A stretch of 64,000 bases of DNA from Nocardioides sp. CER19 (GCF_029846275.1 NZ_JARVWS010000003.1:620001-684000), one strand, 5' to 3'; numbered from the stretch's first letter, positions 34,616-43,168 are shown. A program made the numbers and translations. The notes: generated by a model from the sequence alone, not told the origin.

Positions 34616-36122
34616 TGCGCGGGAACCCGAGCTCGAGGCCACCGGCCGGCCGGTTGGCTGGGTCGATCCAACGGCTAGTGACTACCTTGCCGCGGGTGAA
34701 GAAGTGGACGCCCTCGACACCGTGGGCGTGGGTATCGCCGAACAGGGACCGCTTCCAGCCACCGAAGGAGTAGTAGGCGACCGGGACTGGGACCGGGACG
34801 TTGACGCCGATCATGCCCACTTGAACGTCGGCCTCGAACCGGCGGGCTGCTCCCCCGTCATTGGTGAAGATGGCAGTGCCATTGCCGTAAGGGTTGGCGT
34901 TGATCAGTTCGACCGCGTCGGCGTAGGTCTCCACTCGCACGACCGAGAGGACCGGGCCGAAGATCTCCTCGGTGTAGATGTCCATTTCGACCCCGACGTT
35001 GTCGAAGAGTGTCGGGCCGATCCAGAAGCCGTCGGTGGCACCCCGGGGCTTCACGTTCCGACCGTCGACGACGAGCTTCGCGCCTTGCTCTTCACCGGAG
35101 GCGATGAACGATGCCACGCGATCACGGTGTTCGCGGGTGACGAGCGGACCCATGTCCGCCTCGACGCCGTCAGCGGGCGCACCGTCGCCAGTGACGAGGG
35201 TCAGGGTTCGATCGGCGATGCGAGCGACGAGGTCGTCGGCAACGGGACCGACCGCGACGAGGGCGCTGATTGCCATGCACCGCTCCCCCGCGCTGCCGTA
35301 TCCAGCGCTGACCGCCGCATCGGCCGCGAGGTCGAGGTCGGCATCGGGGAGGACCACCATGTGGTTCTTCGCGCCACCAAGTGCCTGGACCCGCTTGCCA
35401 GTCTTCGAGGCCTGCTCGTAGACGTACTCCGCGATCGGCGTGGACCCGACGAAGCTGACAGCCTGGATCTTGTCGCTGTGGAGCAGAGCGTCGACGGCGA
35501 CCTTGTCGCCGTGCAGCACGTTGAAGACACCGTCGGGCAGACCGGCCTCCGTCCACAGAGCCGCGATCCAGTTCGCGGCACTCGGGTCCTTCTCGCTCGG
35601 CTTGAGCACGATGGTGTTACCAGCGGCGATGGCGATGGGGAAGAACCACATCGGCACCATGGCCGGGAAGTTGAACGGCGAGATGACGGCGACTGGGCCG
35701 AGCGGGTCCCGCTTGGAGTGAACGTCGACTCCGGTGGAGACACTTTCGGAATGGCCACCCTTAAGGAGGTGGGAGATGCCGCAGGCGAACTCAACGACCT
35801 CCTGGCCACGAGCGACCTCACCCAACGCATCGGAGAGCACCTTGCCGTGTTCGGCCGTGATGATCGCGGCGAGCTCTTCCTTGCGGGCGTTCAGCAACTC
35901 CCGGAAGGCGAACACGATCTGGGTTCGCCGTGCTAGCGACGTCGTACCCCAGCTCTTGGCGGCAGCGGCGGCAGCATTGATCACAACGTCCGCGTCTGCC
36001 TGGCTCGCCAGAGCGACGTGGCCAGTGACCTGACCTGTCGCCGGGTTGGTGACGTGTCCCCAGCGATCAGCCGCCCCGATGTAGTCAGCGCCGTTGGCCC
36101 AGTGGGTGATCCTAGTGTTCAT
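34608..36122 (-). CDS. mmsA: CoA-acylating (methyl)malonate-semialdehyde dehydrogenase
   Basis: A 504-residue ALDH of the MmsA branch. The catalytic Cys282 lies in GSAGERCMAISA, the pattern that separates MmsA from other ALDHs, and the general base Glu of the ordinary ALDH motif is absent (LGGAKNHMVV at 248-257), as expected for CoA-dependent enzymes. It converts malonate or methylmalonate semialdehyde plus CoA to acetyl- or propionyl-CoA. First gene of the mmsA/aminotransferase/oxidase operon, divergent from pucR, with a candidate operator in the 104-base gap. The ATG at 36122 begins at the conserved domain edge. Confidence 0.92.
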   Translation of the reverse strand: MNTRITHWANGADYIGAADRWGHVTNPATGQVTGHVALASQADADVVINAAAAAAKSWGTTSLARRTQIVFAFRELLNARKEELAAIITAEHGKVLSDALGEVARGQEVVEFACGISHLLKGGHSESVSTGVDVHSKRDPLGPVAVISPFNFPAMVPMWFFPIAIAAGNTIVLKPSEKDPSAANWIAALWTEAGLPDGVFNVLHGDKVAVDALLHSDKIQAVSFVGSTPIAEYVYEQASKTGKRVQALGGAKNHMVVLPDADLDLAADAAVSAGYGSAGERCMAISALVAVGPVADDLVARIADRTLTLVTGDGAPADGVEADMGPLVTREHRDRVASFIASGEEQGAKLVVDGRNVKPRGATDGFWIGPTLFDNVGVEMDIYTEEIFGPVLSVVRVETYADAVELINANPYGNGTAIFTNDGGAARRFEADVQVGMIGVNVPVPVPVAYYSFGGWKRSLFGDTHAHGVEGVHFFTRGKVVTSRWIDPANRPAGGLELGFPRNV

Positions 36123-36190
36123 GCGGCCATCTTCGACCGTAGCCGTCCCCGCTGCGGGCGACAGATCGTAGTCTGTTTCGCCAGCGGGTC

Positions 36191-36201
36191 GACAAACTGT
36201 C
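36191..36201. promoter_or_regulatory. Candidate PucR operator, 11-bp palindrome (copy 1)
   Basis: GACAAACTGTC is a perfect 4-bp inverted repeat (GACA/TGTC) with a 3-base spacer. It lies between divergent mmsA (start 36122) and pucR (start 36227). An 11-mer differing by one base, GACAATCTGTC, lies in the gap between pucR and the cupin gene at 37833. A weaker ACAGA/TCTGT repeat (36161-36175) is also in this gap. Confidence 0.55.
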
Positions 36202-36226
36202 ACCCACCGTTCGAAGGGTCTTGGTG

Positions 36227-37828
36227 ATGAGGCACCTGACGTTGGCCGAGGCGCTTCGGCTCCCCGCTTTCAGGCGCGCCGTCCCCGTCGTCGTTGCTGG
36301 CGAGGATGCCATCGAGAGGCCGATCCGGTGGGTGCATGCCACCGAGTTAGCAGACGTCGCCGGTATCTTGCGGCCTGGCGACCTCGTGCTGACCATGGGG
36401 ACCGGCCTGCCCGCCGACGGGGACCACATGGCACTCGCAGACTTCGTCCAAACGCTCGCCGATGTGGAGAGCGCCGGGTTGGTCATCGAGCTCGGGCGCC
36501 GCTGGCAGACAGCCCTGCCGCAGGCGCTCATTGACGCGTGTAGGGAGCGGGCCATTCCGCTGGTGGCCCTCACACACGAGGTGAAGTTCGCATCGCTGAC
36601 ACAGACGATCGGCGAGCGGATCATCGACGCGCAGCTCGCAGATCTACGCGACGCGCAACGGGTACACGACACCTTCACCGAGCTCAGCTTCACGCAGGCC
36701 GGTCCCGCCGAGATCCTCGATGCCGTGCAGCGACTTACGGGCGGACCTGTCGTCCTCGAGAATGCTCAGCATCGGCCGCTCGATTTCCTGGCTGGCAGCG
36801 CTGACGGCGACGGTTTCCTCGACGGATGGCAGACCAGATCAGCAAGGGTCACCATCGCCGGTCGCACTGGGTGGGACGCCGGCAACGGCTGGCTTGTGAC
36901 CCGCCTGGGCACGACGGAGCAAGACTGGGGGCGGTTGGTCATCGCCTCCCCCGAACCGCCAGCCGAGCGGGACATGGCCGTGGCGGAGCGCGCAGCAGCA
37001 GCCCTTGCGTTGCACCGGCTCCACGATCGCGACCGAGAGAACTCAGTGCGACGAACACATCGAGAGCTGATGTCGGCGCTTCAGGCCGGCGCCACGTCGG
37101 ACGAGGTGCTGCGCAGGTGCGAGCTGGCACGATTCCCCGTGCGACGGCGCAACTTCCTCGCGCTGGTCCTCCGGCCACGGACTGTGACGCGCGCGCCGAC
37201 CGACCTGAATGACGTGGCAGCCACGGCAGTGCGTGCGGCCCACGCGGCACGCGTCCCCGTCCTGGTGTGTGAGGTCGAACGCGACATCCGGGTCTTGTTG
37301 TCGACGACGCCGTCGACGAGCGCAGACGCCGTCGCCGACCGGGTCGCCAGGCGGATCGTGGAGCAACATGACGTGGCGGTCGCTGCCGGTCGGGTGGCAG
37401 GCGACCTCGCCGAGATCGGCCGAAGCCTGCGGGAAGCCGGTCACGTCGCGGACGCGATCCCGCTTTCTGCGGACCCGACCTCACCCGCGGTGCACCGACT
37501 AGAAGATCTTCATCTGCGGGGCCTGCTCGCCCTCCTTGGTCAAGATGACCGGCTCCGACTCTTCACCGATCGTGAGCTCCAGCGCCTGCGAGAGCACGAC
37601 CGGTCGGTAGCAGGCCGGCCGAGTCTGATTGCTGCTCTACGCGCGCTGCTCACTCATCCGGAGAGCAAGACGCATGCGGCCGCGAGCCTCCACCTTTCTC
37701 GAGCCGCCTTCTATGACCGCCTCGCCAAGATCGCGCAGGTGCTCGGCCGCGATCTAGACGACCCAGAGGTGCGGATCTCCCTCCATGTCGCCCTGATCGC
37801 AGACGAAATGTCGGCCGAGCGCACATGA
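36227..37828 (+). CDS. PucR-family transcriptional regulator
   Basis: A 533-residue regulator with an N-terminal PucR domain (about 5-125, TLAEALRLPAFRRA and PGDLVLTMGTGLP), a central GGDEF-like/RsbRD region and a C-terminal PucR helix-turn-helix (about 475-525, ALLTHPESKTHAAASLHLSRAAFYDRLAKI). PucR regulators control purine, proline, GABA and polyamine use (for example PmfR/PuuR-like GabR2). The ATG at 36227 has GAAGGG 8 bases upstream; TTG and GTG codons just before are alternatives. It is divergent from the mmsA operon and followed by a cupin and GabDH, so it likely controls both sides. Confidence 0.88.
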   Translation: MRHLTLAEALRLPAFRRAVPVVVAGEDAIERPIRWVHATELADVAGILRPGDLVLTMGTGLPADGDHMALADFVQTLADVESAGLVIELGRRWQTALPQALIDACRERAIPLVALTHEVKFASLTQTIGERIIDAQLADLRDAQRVHDTFTELSFTQAGPAEILDAVQRLTGGPVVLENAQHRPLDFLAGSADGDGFLDGWQTRSARVTIAGRTGWDAGNGWLVTRLGTTEQDWGRLVIASPEPPAERDMAVAERAAAALALHRLHDRDRENSVRRTHRELMSALQAGATSDEVLRRCELARFPVRRRNFLALVLRPRTVTRAPTDLNDVAATAVRAAHAARVPVLVCEVERDIRVLLSTTPSTSADAVADRVARRIVEQHDVAVAAGRVAGDLAEIGRSLREAGHVADAIPLSADPTSPAVHRLEDLHLRGLLALLGQDDRLRLFTDRELQRLREHDRSVAGRPSLIAALRALLTHPESKTHAAASLHLSRAAFYDRLAKIAQVLGRDLDDPEVRISLHVALIADEMSAERT

Positions 37829-37832
37829 TTGC

Positions 37833-37843
37833 GACAATCTGTC
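37833..37843. promoter_or_regulatory. Candidate PucR operator, 11-bp palindrome (copy 2)
   Basis: GACAATCTGTC, inside the longer perfect repeat CGACA-ATC-TGTCG (37832-37844), starts 4 bases after the pucR stop and 38 bases before the cupin ATG. It matches copy 1 in all but one spacer base and would place the cupin/GabDH pair under the same control. Confidence 0.55.
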
Positions 37844-37880
37844 GGCGGGCTTTCGCCGTGTGATCGACGACGATGCAGGA

Positions 37881-38204
37881 ATGAGTCGCGTTCTTGACCT
37901 CACCAGCGCCGTCGTCACCGCACCGATCGACGAGACGAGCATCGTCGACGGCACGCCGGCGGCCGGTTCCAGGGCGCTAACCGCATTGGCCGGGACAGAG
38001 GTCGGGGTGTGGGAGATGACGCCCGGCACATCGGTCGACGTCGAGGACGACGAGGTGTTCGTCGTCCTGTCGGGATCCGCGACCATCACTTTTACGGACG
38101 GCTCGAAGGTCGACCTCACCCCGGGGTGCGCCGTCCGTCTGCATGCGGGTGAGCGGACCACCTGGACCGTCCACGAGACGATCCGCAAGATCTACGTGTC
38201 CTGA
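37881..38204 (+). CDS. Cupin_3 (DUF861/EutQ-like) protein
   Basis: A 107-residue single cupin domain. VGVWEMTPGTSVDVEDDEVFVVLSG and PGCAVRLHAGERTTWTVHETIRK match the Cupin_3 pattern; acidic residues stand where metal-binding histidines are normally found in motif 1. It shares the LHAGERT-WTV ending with the frameshifted cupin at 23.3 kb. The GabDH gene starts 13 bases downstream. The start is uncertain: the ATG at 37881 has AGGA directly against it, and a GTG lies 21 bases upstream. Function in amine catabolism unknown. Confidence 0.8.
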   Translation: MSRVLDLTSAVVTAPIDETSIVDGTPAAGSRALTALAGTEVGVWEMTPGTSVDVEDDEVFVVLSGSATITFTDGSKVDLTPGCAVRLHAGERTTWTVHETIRKIYVS

Positions 38205-38217
38205 GAGGGCCCATCTG

Positions 38218-39645
38218 ATGACCGAGATGATCCAGAACTACATCGATGGACGGCTCGTCGACTCTCCGACCGGATCATTCATCGACCTGGTCGATCCCAC
38301 CACCGGTGAGGTGAACGGCAGGTCGCCCGTGTCTTTGCCGGCCGAGGTCGACGCGGCATATGCGGCGGCGGAGCGATCGTTGGAGCCGTGGAAGCGGCTA
38401 CCGCCGAGCCGTCGACAGAAGTACCTCCTTGACCTCGCCGACGTCATTGCCGAGCACCGCGACGAGCTCGCGCGCCTTCAGTCTCGCGACACAGGCCAGC
38501 TCGTCCGATTCATCGCAAGCGAGGAGATCGACCAGGGCGTGGACCAGCTCCGCTTCTTCGCCGGGGCCGCCAGACTGCTCGAGGGTAAGAGTGCCGGCGA
38601 GTACCTGGAAGAGCACACGTCTTCCATCCGGCGTGAGCCGATCGGTGTCGTGGGCCAGGTGACGCCGTGGAACTACCCCTTCGCCATGGCGGTCTGGAAG
38701 ATCGCCCCGGCTCTCGCAGCGGGGAACACGGTCGTGCTCAAGCCGAGCGACACGACCCCACGCTCAACCGTCAGACTCGCGCAGCTTGCCGGCGAGGTGC
38801 TCCCCAAGGGCGTCTTCAACGTCGTCAATGGCGACGCAACGACTGGCCGGTACCTGGTAGAGCACCCCACACCTGGGCTTGTTGCGATCACAGGCTCGGT
38901 TCGCGCCGGAATCGAGGTCGCCACGTCCGCCGCCCGCTCGCTCAAGCGCGCTCATCTCGAATTGGGCGGGAAGGCCCCGGCCGTTGTCTGCGCGGATGCA
39001 GACCTCGCTAAGGCGGCAGCAGCCATCGCCGGAGCTGCGTACTTCAACGCTGGTCAGGACTGCACCGCCGCCACGCGCGTCATCGTCCATCGCAGCGTGT
39101 ACGACGACTTCGTCGCCCGCCTCGTCAGGGAGGCCGAGTCCACCAAGCCCGGCGACCCTGATGACCAGGATGCTGCATACGGGCCGCTGAACAACGCTTC
39201 ACACTTCGAGAAGGTGATGACCTTCATCGACGAGTTGCCCGCTCATGCTTGCGTCGCGACGGGCGGCACTCGACATGGTGAGCGGGGCTTCTACTTCGCC
39301 CCCACCGTCGTGACGGGGGTGTGCCAAGACGACCGGATCGTGCAAGACGAAGTCTTCGGTCCCGTCCTCACCGTCCAGACCTTCGATGACGAGCCCGCGG
39401 CGATCGCAATGGCGAACGGCGTGCCCTATGGCTTGGCCGCCAGCGTGTGGACCAGGGACCATGGGACCGCCGATCGGCTGAGTCGTGAACTGGACTTCGG
39501 TTGCGTGTGGATCAACACTCACATCCCGTTCGTCTCGGAGATGCCACACGGCGGATTCGGTGCGTCGGGGTACGGCAAGGACCTGTCCGGCTACGGATTC
39601 GACGACTACACGCGTATCAAGCACGTCATGAGCGCTCACTACTGA
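38218..39645 (+). CDS. Gamma-aminobutyraldehyde dehydrogenase-like ALDH
   Basis: A 475-residue NAD-dependent aldehyde dehydrogenase. The catalytic Cys282 lies in AYFNAGQDCTAATRV, close to the NAGQDCTAACR signature of PatD/aminobutyraldehyde dehydrogenase; the general base Glu248 is in HLELGGK. It would oxidise 4-aminobutyraldehyde (from putrescine or spermidine) to GABA, or a similar amino-aldehyde. GAGAGGG lies 8 bases before the ATG. It follows a cupin gene downstream of pucR and ends at a strong terminator. A betaine-aldehyde dehydrogenase role is the main alternative. Confidence 0.87.
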   Translation: MTEMIQNYIDGRLVDSPTGSFIDLVDPTTGEVNGRSPVSLPAEVDAAYAAAERSLEPWKRLPPSRRQKYLLDLADVIAEHRDELARLQSRDTGQLVRFIASEEIDQGVDQLRFFAGAARLLEGKSAGEYLEEHTSSIRREPIGVVGQVTPWNYPFAMAVWKIAPALAAGNTVVLKPSDTTPRSTVRLAQLAGEVLPKGVFNVVNGDATTGRYLVEHPTPGLVAITGSVRAGIEVATSAARSLKRAHLELGGKAPAVVCADADLAKAAAAIAGAAYFNAGQDCTAATRVIVHRSVYDDFVARLVREAESTKPGDPDDQDAAYGPLNNASHFEKVMTFIDELPAHACVATGGTRHGERGFYFAPTVVTGVCQDDRIVQDEVFGPVLTVQTFDDEPAAIAMANGVPYGLAASVWTRDHGTADRLSRELDFGCVWINTHIPFVSEMPHGGFGASGYGKDLSGYGFDDYTRIKHVMSAHY

Positions 39646-39673
39646 CCTGCCGATCGCGGCGCCGCGCCGCGGG

Positions 39674-39704
39674 TACCACCGGGTCAGCGGCATTCCCGGT
39701 GGTA
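39674..39704 (+). terminator. Strong terminator after the aldehyde dehydrogenase gene
   Basis: Arms TACCACCGGG (39674-39683) and CCCGGTGGTA (39695-39704) are perfectly complementary with an 11-base loop and a short TTT after. It begins 28 bases past the stop of the plus-strand ALDH gene. It overlaps the end of the amidohydrolase remnant on the other strand. Confidence 0.65.
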
Positions 39705-39815
39705 TTTGATCCGGCCATCGATCCATGTCTGACACACGCACGCCTGCTGCGGCACTTCGGTACTTTCGAACGGGTCGCGGTCGAGCAGCGCCAGATCAGC
39801 CTTGAAGCCAAGACC
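39684..39815 (-). pseudogene. C-terminal remnant of an amidohydrolase (YtcJ-like)
   Basis: The last 43 codons encode GFKADLALLDRDPFES ... VCQTWIDGRIKYHRE, which matches the C-terminal beta domain of YtcJ-like amidohydrolases (G-x-x-ADLVVLDRDPF ... T-x-V-x-G). No upstream part of the gene is present; the sequence changes to unrelated DNA at about 39816. The fragment was probably cut off by the neighbouring IS3 element or by a later deletion. It is not functional. Confidence 0.65.
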
Positions 39816-39889
39816 CTGCGGAACGGCTCGGTCCCGTACCTCGGACCCTGTGCTGGTCGACGTAGGCGACCAGCAGCGCGGCATTCACC

Positions 39890-40221
39890 TCACCGTGCGA
39901 GTTGCCGTGCGGCGAAACGCGCCGACGCCAACCGCAAGCCCTCGTCAGCTCGCCTCAGCGCACGGTTGGCCTGCTGGAGTTCGATGATCCGCTGCGCCTC
40001 CGCCCTGGTTCCGCCGCCGCCGAGTGCTTCCTCGATCTCGACTTGCCGAACCCATTTCCAAGCGTCTCGGGATTAGTGCCCACTGCTCGCCCCACGGCGT
40101 AGTGCGCCGATCCTGGTGGCCGGGTCATGCCGCAGCTCGACCGCCATCTGAGTCGCCGCTCGCGAAGCTTCCGGAATACGCGACACCTTTCCGCAAGCAG
40201 TCGTCGTGTCACCGCACACAC
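39890..40221 (-). pseudogene. Degraded IS3-family transposase OrfA
   Basis: Read on the minus strand, two frames give an IS3 OrfA: TNPETLGN in one and then, after a frameshift near 40065, WVRQVEIEEALGGG ... RIIELQQANRALRRADEGL in the next, ending in a stop at 39890. This is the helix-turn-helix plus leucine-zipper arrangement of OrfA. OrfB is missing, apart from a doubtful LVAYVDQHR fragment below 39885. No terminal inverted repeats could be identified. It marks an old insertion next to the amidohydrolase remnant. Confidence 0.65.
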
Positions 40222-40363
40222 GCGATCCCGCCCGTGGCGGGAGTAGCCGAGATCGCGCGCTGTCGAGTCGGACGGCGTGCGGACGCGTTTATCGTCGGCC
40301 GACTCCGACAGTCACTTGAAGAGAGGCCGTTGAGGCGGTTGCGGAGAACGCCGAGCAAGCACC

Positions 40364-41125
40364 ATGCGTCCGATGGCAACACACATCGGCATGTGTGTGC
40401 TGCCGGTTGGACGCCGCGCCGTCGGTGGATCGCTGACCGCCCGTCCTCGGATCGCACGATATCGCCTGACGCGCGACGTAGTGACGGCGCTTGACGATCA
40501 ATCCTTCGATACGAGCGGCATCAATACGTACGGGTACAAGTCAGCTCTCAATGTCTGGGACATCGATGCCGAGATCGACCGCCTTCGGGCGCACATCGAG
40601 GAGTCCGTAGTCAGCTGCGAAGGGCGGAATCCGCTTTGGCGCAGGTTCGGCCTCACGCTGCGCGCCCAGGAGCCGCAGACGAATGAGACACCCCTCGAAG
40701 CGAAGGTCGATCTGCTCGCTTCGCAGCTGCCCTTATTGCAGAAGCATCTCGACAATGAGGTCAGACTGCGCCATCACGTCGAAGCCGAGGCGAATGCACT
40801 AAGAGCGGACAACGGCGCATTGAGGCATCGAGTCCTACCACCAGCGAGCCGCACATACTCGGTCCTGCCTGACGACGACGGCGATCCGATCGTTGTCGAC
40901 GAGGCGGAGATTCGACGTCTCAACCTCGAAGCTTTCCAGGCTGAGGTTGAGAACTACGGATCGTCTGTCGACCTTGATCTGTCGGTGTCCCTCAGTTCTA
41001 GCGGAGCCGTGGTTGTCCACAGCAGCGGTCGGCATCGGCTTTCTGATGCCGACCATGACGCGCTGCGAAAGCTGGCCCGCGCACGCGGCATGGTTATCCA
41101 GATCGCCGACGAAGCGGCGCGCTAG
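40364..41125 (+). CDS. Hypothetical coiled-coil protein
   Basis: A protein of up to 253 residues that I do not recognise. After a basic N-terminus there is a heptad-rich helix around residues 110-150 (LASQLPLLQKHLDNEVRLRHHVEAEANALRADNGALRHRV), consistent with a coiled coil. An acidic hinge follows (DDDGDPIVVDEAEIRRL), and the end is a mixed alpha/beta tail. Codon third positions are less GC-rich than in neighbours, which suggests foreign origin. No Shine-Dalgarno box is evident, so the start is uncertain. It lies between IS3 debris and the integrase. Confidence 0.6.
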   Translation: MRPMATHIGMCVLPVGRRAVGGSLTARPRIARYRLTRDVVTALDDQSFDTSGINTYGYKSALNVWDIDAEIDRLRAHIEESVVSCEGRNPLWRRFGLTLRAQEPQTNETPLEAKVDLLASQLPLLQKHLDNEVRLRHHVEAEANALRADNGALRHRVLPPASRTYSVLPDDDGDPIVVDEAEIRRLNLEAFQAEVENYGSSVDLDLSVSLSSSGAVVVHSSGRHRLSDADHDALRKLARARGMVIQIADEAAR

Positions 41126-41434
41126 CCAGCCCAGCCGTGTCGCTCTATTCCGCCCCTTGTGCCCTTGAGCCGCTCGTTGCGGCAGCGCCGTGCGGCGGGT
41201 GATAGACGACAGTAAAAGTCGAGCGTGGTCGATCCGCCGCGGTCGCCACGGAAACCAGCAACCGCGCCCGAGCTGCACGCAACCCTGGTTCACGAGCCCC
41301 ACCGTCGCTCAGCTGGGCCCGCGGTGCGGATGTGACGAGCGAACTTGTCCCCGAGTGTCTGCGCCGGCCAGTTCCTGCCGGCTCGGCCTCGCCGCAAACC
41401 GGCTCACAGGGCGCGGGTGCCAAGGTTTGCACCA
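41126..41434. other. 309-bp gap between hypothetical gene and integrase
   Basis: No gene-like frame. Both flanking genes end here (convergent stops). In integrase modules of this type the attachment site often lies near the integrase end, but no tRNA, tmRNA or long direct repeat is visible in this stretch. Confidence 0.4.
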
Positions 41435-42571
41435 TCATCCGACCCCTTCGTCCTCGCGATGCTCCCGTTCTCCCTTGCCAAGGACGTCGTCAATCGCGTC
41501 CCTAGTGCGATCCTCGGCGTCGGGCCACATGTGGGAGTACGTATCGAGCGTCTCGGCAGCACTGGCGTGCCCAAGCCGCGCCTGGACTGTCTTGACGGAT
41601 TCGCCGTAGCGGATGAGAAGCGACGCGTAGTAGTGGCGCAGTGCATGCATCCCCGTACCGGTGTGCGCATTGAGGCCAGCAGTCAACGCAACCGGTCGGA
41701 AGAGGTGACCGAAGGCGGAGCGTCCGATCGGATGGCCTGACATCGTGAAGAGGAGCCCGTCCTCCGCGATGTCGTAGGCATCGATGTGGTTGTTCAGCGC
41801 CTCGACCACGATCTTCGGGAGTGGCACGGTGCGGTAGCTCGCCTTGGTCTTGAGCGGACCGAACTGCGGGCCGATGATCCGTCGTTGCACGAGCTGGCGG
41901 TCGACGATCACGACCGGGTTCCGACCGAGCAGCCGGAGCCGGTCGCGGGTCATCCCGAAGACCTCCCCCTGTCGCAGTCCGGTTCCCGCAGCAAAGACGA
42001 CCAGCGCCTTCAACTCGTCCGGCATCCCCTCGCGGAGCTTCTCGACCTGCGTCGTGGTGACAGGGATGACACGGCGCTTCTCCGCCCGTGGCAGCCGGGT
42101 TCCCTCGCACGGGTTGGCCAGGAGCTTCCGGTCCCGGACCGCCGCCCGGAAGATCTGCGAGACGATCCCGTGCACGACGCCGACCGTGGTCGGAGCGAGC
42201 GGGACCCGCTTCGTCGTACGGTCGCCGCTGGCCAGCCGTTTCACCCATGCCTGGATCTCCGAGGGCAGGATGCTGGAGATGTGCCGGTCGCCGAAGAACG
42301 GGTAGGCGTGCCGGCGCAGCATTCCCTCGACGTGGTCGTGGCTCGAGGGCCGGTGCACCTGGGCCTCGCGCCAAAGCTCGGCGTAGTCGCGGAAGAGGAC
42401 TCGGCCGGCGTTCGGGTCGACGTACTGGCCTGTGACGATTGAAGCGGTCACTTCGTCGACCCATCGCTGGGCGTCGACCTTCCGCTTGAAGTGGCGCGAG
42501 TGCTCCTTGCCAGCCCCGTCGCGATAGCGGGCCCGCCAGCGGCCGTCGGGGCGCTTCTGGATGCTTGCCAT
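41435..42571 (-). CDS. Tyrosine recombinase / integrase
   Basis: A 378-residue phage-type integrase. The N-terminal arm-binding domain (1-55, MASIQKRPDGRWRARYRDGAGKE) and SAM-like core-binding domain (60-150) are followed by the catalytic domain with Arg200 (GTGLRQGE), His309 and Arg312 (HALRHYYAS), His335 (LGHAS) and Tyr345, so the active site is complete. The ATG is 11 bases after the excisionase stop. It should mediate site-specific integration and excision of an element; the rest of that element is either decayed or is the catabolic region to the left. Confidence 0.92.
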   Translation of the reverse strand: MASIQKRPDGRWRARYRDGAGKEHSRHFKRKVDAQRWVDEVTASIVTGQYVDPNAGRVLFRDYAELWREAQVHRPSSHDHVEGMLRRHAYPFFGDRHISSILPSEIQAWVKRLASGDRTTKRVPLAPTTVGVVHGIVSQIFRAAVRDRKLLANPCEGTRLPRAEKRRVIPVTTTQVEKLREGMPDELKALVVFAAGTGLRQGEVFGMTRDRLRLLGRNPVVIVDRQLVQRRIIGPQFGPLKTKASYRTVPLPKIVVEALNNHIDAYDIAEDGLLFTMSGHPIGRSAFGHLFRPVALTAGLNAHTGTGMHALRHYYASLLIRYGESVKTVQARLGHASAAETLDTYSHMWPDAEDRTRDAIDDVLGKGEREHREDEGVG

Positions 42572-42582
42572 GGCCGGCTCGA

Positions 42583-42810
42583 TCAGGCCAGTGGACGCAG
42601 GTCGCCCTGGGCGGCGTCGAGGTAGGTGCGGACCTCCGCGACCGTGGTTCGCAGCTGGCGACCGATCTTGAAGAAGCGCGGCCCCTGGTCGAGCTGGCGC
42701 CACCAACGCAGTGTGTTGATCGGGACGCGCAGGATCTCGGCCACCTCGTTGAAGGTGAGCAGCTCGTCGTCGTCGCGCTCGTGGAAGGGCGGGGTGTGCA
42801 GGGTGGACAT
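42583..42810 (-). CDS. Excisionase / AlpA-like helix-turn-helix protein
   Basis: A 75-residue DNA-binding protein with a MerR-type winged helix: LLTFNEVAEILRVPINTLRWWRQLDQGP then FKIGRQLRTTVAEVRTYLDA. This is the HTH_17 pattern of excisionases encoded next to tyrosine integrases. It is upstream of, and presumably co-transcribed with, the integrase gene. It would bend DNA at the attachment site and direct excision. Confidence 0.88.
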   Translation of the reverse strand: MSTLHTPPFHERDDDELLTFNEVAEILRVPINTLRWWRQLDQGPRFFKIGRQLRTTVAEVRTYLDAAQGDLRPLA

Positions 42811-43168
42811 GGCGCCTCCGTGACTCGTCGGTGTGTCGCACCCACCCGTTGCGACGGCTGGCCGGTGCCGACCGTTGCTGGGGTGTGGTGCTCACCTGGT
42901 AGGTGTGGAGGTAAACCCGAGGTCTTTGGCCCGAATGAACGGCTGGCACGGGTCTGGCGCCGACCGCGATTCAGTCCGCAGGGAGTCCGCACGAGATCCG
43001 CGGCAGCCCACTAACGACCGCTACCCAGATCCAGTGTTTCCCCAGGTCAGACCGCAATTGGCACTGATGTCCACCAGCGGCCGTTCTCGCGGGGTCTGGC
43101 CCCGGCTTACAGGCCAGCCCGTCCGCATCCCTCCTGGTCAAGTGGCCGGGGCGACCGAGGAACACCGG
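42811..43168. other. 358-bp gap at the right edge of the integrase module
   Basis: No coding sequence recognised on either strand. It contains the excisionase promoter and lies where base composition changes from the mixed left part to the GC-rich right part, so the attachment site could be here. I see no tRNA-like cloverleaf. Confidence 0.4.

Noticed and set aside
41502..42992. Second long minus-strand frame over the integrase
   Set aside because: The integrase frame carries all five catalytic residues; this one has none.
42950..43168. Possible tRNA attachment site beside the integrase
   Set aside because: No cloverleaf, CCA end or T-loop pattern could be found on either strand.
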